From Lysobacter prati (lineage in GTDB: Bacteria > Pseudomonadota > Gammaproteobacteria > Xanthomonadales > Xanthomonadaceae), in the NCBI RefSeq assembly GCF_009765215.1, contig NZ_VLNV01000001.1:62001-126000 (forward strand): a stretch of 64,000 nucleotides of DNA. Direction: 5' to 3'. Under the pieces are notes generated by a model that had not been told where the DNA came from, ran no database searches, and saw only the letters and a list, made by a program, of their open reading frames with translations. The translations under genes were made by a program, and so were the position numbers. This document shows, piece after piece, positions 62,884 through 64,000 of the stretch (position 1 is its first letter; each line of letters begins with the position of its first letter).

Positions 62884-62917
62884 GCATGCCTGACTGAGCA
62901 TGCGCGACTGGGCATGG

Positions 62918-62942
62918 CCGGGGGCGGCGAGGCCGCTCCCGG
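62918..62942 (+). terminator. Hairpin downstream of asd
   Basis: The stem ccgggggcggc/gccgctcccgg (one G-U pair) with a three-base loop lies 34 bases after the asd stop. It has no T-run, so termination by this hairpin alone is uncertain. Confidence 0.4.
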
Positions 62943-63054
62943 ACTGCCCGCAGCCCCCAATCCGTCGCCGTGATCGCAATCGGCTACGGTTTCAATTGCC
63001 CCTGACCTCGGCGAAGGCTAGAGTCGCCGCCGGGGGACGGCATCGGGATCCGAA

Positions 63055-64000
63055 GTGAAACAACGTCAAGTGAAACAGCCGGCCTGGCGCGGCTCGCGCA
63101 CGGTGCTGGCATTGGCGCTGGCCATTGCCAGCGGCGCCGCATCGGCGTTGGGCCTGGGCCAGATCGAGGTCAAGTCGCGAATCGGGCAGCCATTCCTGGC
63201 TGAAATTCCGATCGTCTCGAACGATCCGTCGGAGCTTGAGAACCTGCAGGCGGAGCTGGCTTCGCCGCTGGTGTTCGCCCGCATCGGCCTGCAGCCGCCC
63301 AGCGGCATCGTTTCCGAGCTGCGCTTCGCCTCGGCGCTCGATTCGGCCGGCCGGCCGGTGATCCGCGTCACCAGCGACGAGCCGGTCAACGACTCGCTGC
63401 TCACCTTCCTGGTCTCGGTCGACTGGGGCCAGGGCAGGCTGGTGCGCGAGTACTCGGCGCTGCTGGACACCCCGCGCACGGTCTCGGCGCCGTTGCAGCC
63501 GCAGATCGAGGAGACCGTGGTCTCCGCCCCCAACATCGTCGAGCGTCCGCTCGAACCGGAAGTGGCCGCTGCTCCGGCGGACGTGCCGGCCGAAGCCGCT
63601 CCGGCGGAAGAAACCGTCGCCGCCGGTCCCGACGGCGACAACAACAACGACGCAAATGCCATTGCGCCGACGCCGACGCCGGCCGCAGAGCCTGCGCCCG
63701 CACCGGCGCAGGTGGCCAATGCCACGCCGGTCGCAACGCCTGCGGGCGACCTCGCCGGCGAGTACTCGGTGCGTCGTGGCGACACCCTTTCGCAGATCGC
63801 CGGTCGCGTGCAGGGCGAGGGCTTCACCCTCGACCAGGCGATGATCGCGCTGCTGCGTGCCAACCCCGAAGCGTTCATCGGCGGCAACGTCAACCGGCTC
63901 AAGGCCGGTGCGGTGCTGGCAGTGCCGGCCAGCGAACAGCTGGCCAACGTCGACGCGGCGCAGGCAAGCCAGCTGGTCAGCAGCCAGGTGCGGCAGTGGC
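63055..64000 (+). CDS. fimV: FimV/HubP-family polar protein, N-terminal part (cut by window edge)
   Basis: The frame starts at GTG 63055 (a second GTG at 63070 is possible; there is no ATG) and runs off the right edge, giving 315 residues. The signal peptide is RTVLALALAIASGAASA, followed directly by the FimV start LGLGQIEVKSRIGQPFLAEIPI. The N-terminal domain runs to about 145. An acidic/Ala/Pro linker leads to a LysM domain at about 236-290 (EYSVRRGDTLSQIAGRV...). FimV sits in the inner membrane at the cell pole and supports type IV pilus function. truA would be expected downstream. Confidence 0.9.
   Translation, partial: MKQRQVKQPAWRGSRTVLALALAIASGAASALGLGQIEVKSRIGQPFLAEIPIVSNDPSELENLQAELASPLVFARIGLQPPSGIVSELRFASALDSAGRPVIRVTSDEPVNDSLLTFLVSVDWGQGRLVREYSALLDTPRTVSAPLQPQIEETVVSAPNIVERPLEPEVAAAPADVPAEAAPAEETVAAGPDGDNNNDANAIAPTPTPAAEPAPAPAQVANATPVATPAGDLAGEYSVRRGDTLSQIAGRVQGEGFTLDQAMIALLRANPEAFIGGNVNRLKAGAVLAVPASEQLANVDAAQASQLVSSQVRQW

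Noticed and set aside
63125-63361. Short plus-strand frame starting at ATG 63125
   Set aside because: It is out of frame with the fimV coding sequence, which starts at a GTG upstream and shows the full FimV N-terminal motif.

Overview
The window looks like chromosomal core sequence of a very GC-rich gammaproteobacterium of the order Lysobacterales (Xanthomonadales), probably a Lysobacter/Luteimonas-type genus. The basis is gene content and order: asd followed by fimV, panBCD-pgi, a soluble RnfB next to metG, dapA followed by a small BamC-like lipoprotein, queG/nnr/tsaE/amidase/mutL, and several families of short palindromic intergenic repeats. I see no rRNA genes, prophage, insertion sequence, integron or CRISPR array. 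One tRNA gene (Glu, anticodon CUC) is present.

Region 1 (1-11372, minus strand) is an exopolysaccharide locus. Eleven genes are transcribed leftwards, almost all overlapping or touching: a Wza-like export lipoprotein, a Wzz/GNVR chain-length protein, a BY-kinase-like protein with a broken P-loop, an outer-membrane beta-barrel, two GT4 glycosyltransferases, an O-antigen ligase-like polymerase, two different NodB-type deacetylases, a GT2 glycosyltransferase and a further glycosyltransferase cut by the window edge. The set resembles the EPS half of exosortase-A (XrtA/EpsH) loci. The exosortase, priming transferase and flippase are not in view and would be expected left of base 1. galE diverges from the locus at 11673.

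Region 2 (12.8-21.8 kb) holds a phosphoethanolamine-transferase-like sulfatase-fold protein, an orphan KdpE-type response regulator, an alpha/beta hydrolase, thiD, a PIN-PhoH ATPase, bcp, gcvR, dapA and a BamC-like lipoprotein. Region 3 (21.8-28.3 kb) has fdxA, tRNA-Glu, pcnB-folK, panB-panC-panD and pgi. Region 4 (28.5-37.4 kb) has queG divergent from nnr-tsaE-amidase-mutL, then a DUF1684 lipoprotein and a TraB/GumN protein. Region 5 (37.4-42.6 kb) has rnfB, metG, a DUF2147 protein, mrp and dcd.

Region 6 (42.6-49.0 kb, minus strand) is a ten-gene, tightly packed pyroglutamate operon: dienelactone hydrolase-like protein, HIT protein, pxpB, pxpC, a 54-residue membrane protein, pxpA, the DUF969/DUF979 pair (putative 5-oxoproline permease), pyroglutamyl peptidase and a small secreted protein. 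Together these could release, import and hydrolyse 5-oxoproline to glutamate. Region 7 (49.2-64.0 kb) has rimO, a GNAT protein, greB, mltF- and mltD-like transglycosylases, a HerA-like ATPase, psd, a SCO1-type copper protein, prmB-aroC, a 2-hydroxyacid dehydrogenase, asd and the 5' part of fimV.

The least conventional parts are the EPS operon with its degenerate kinase-like protein and the pyroglutamate operon with its two small uncharacterised passengers. Regulatory calls (-10 boxes, leaderless starts) are by eye and tentative.
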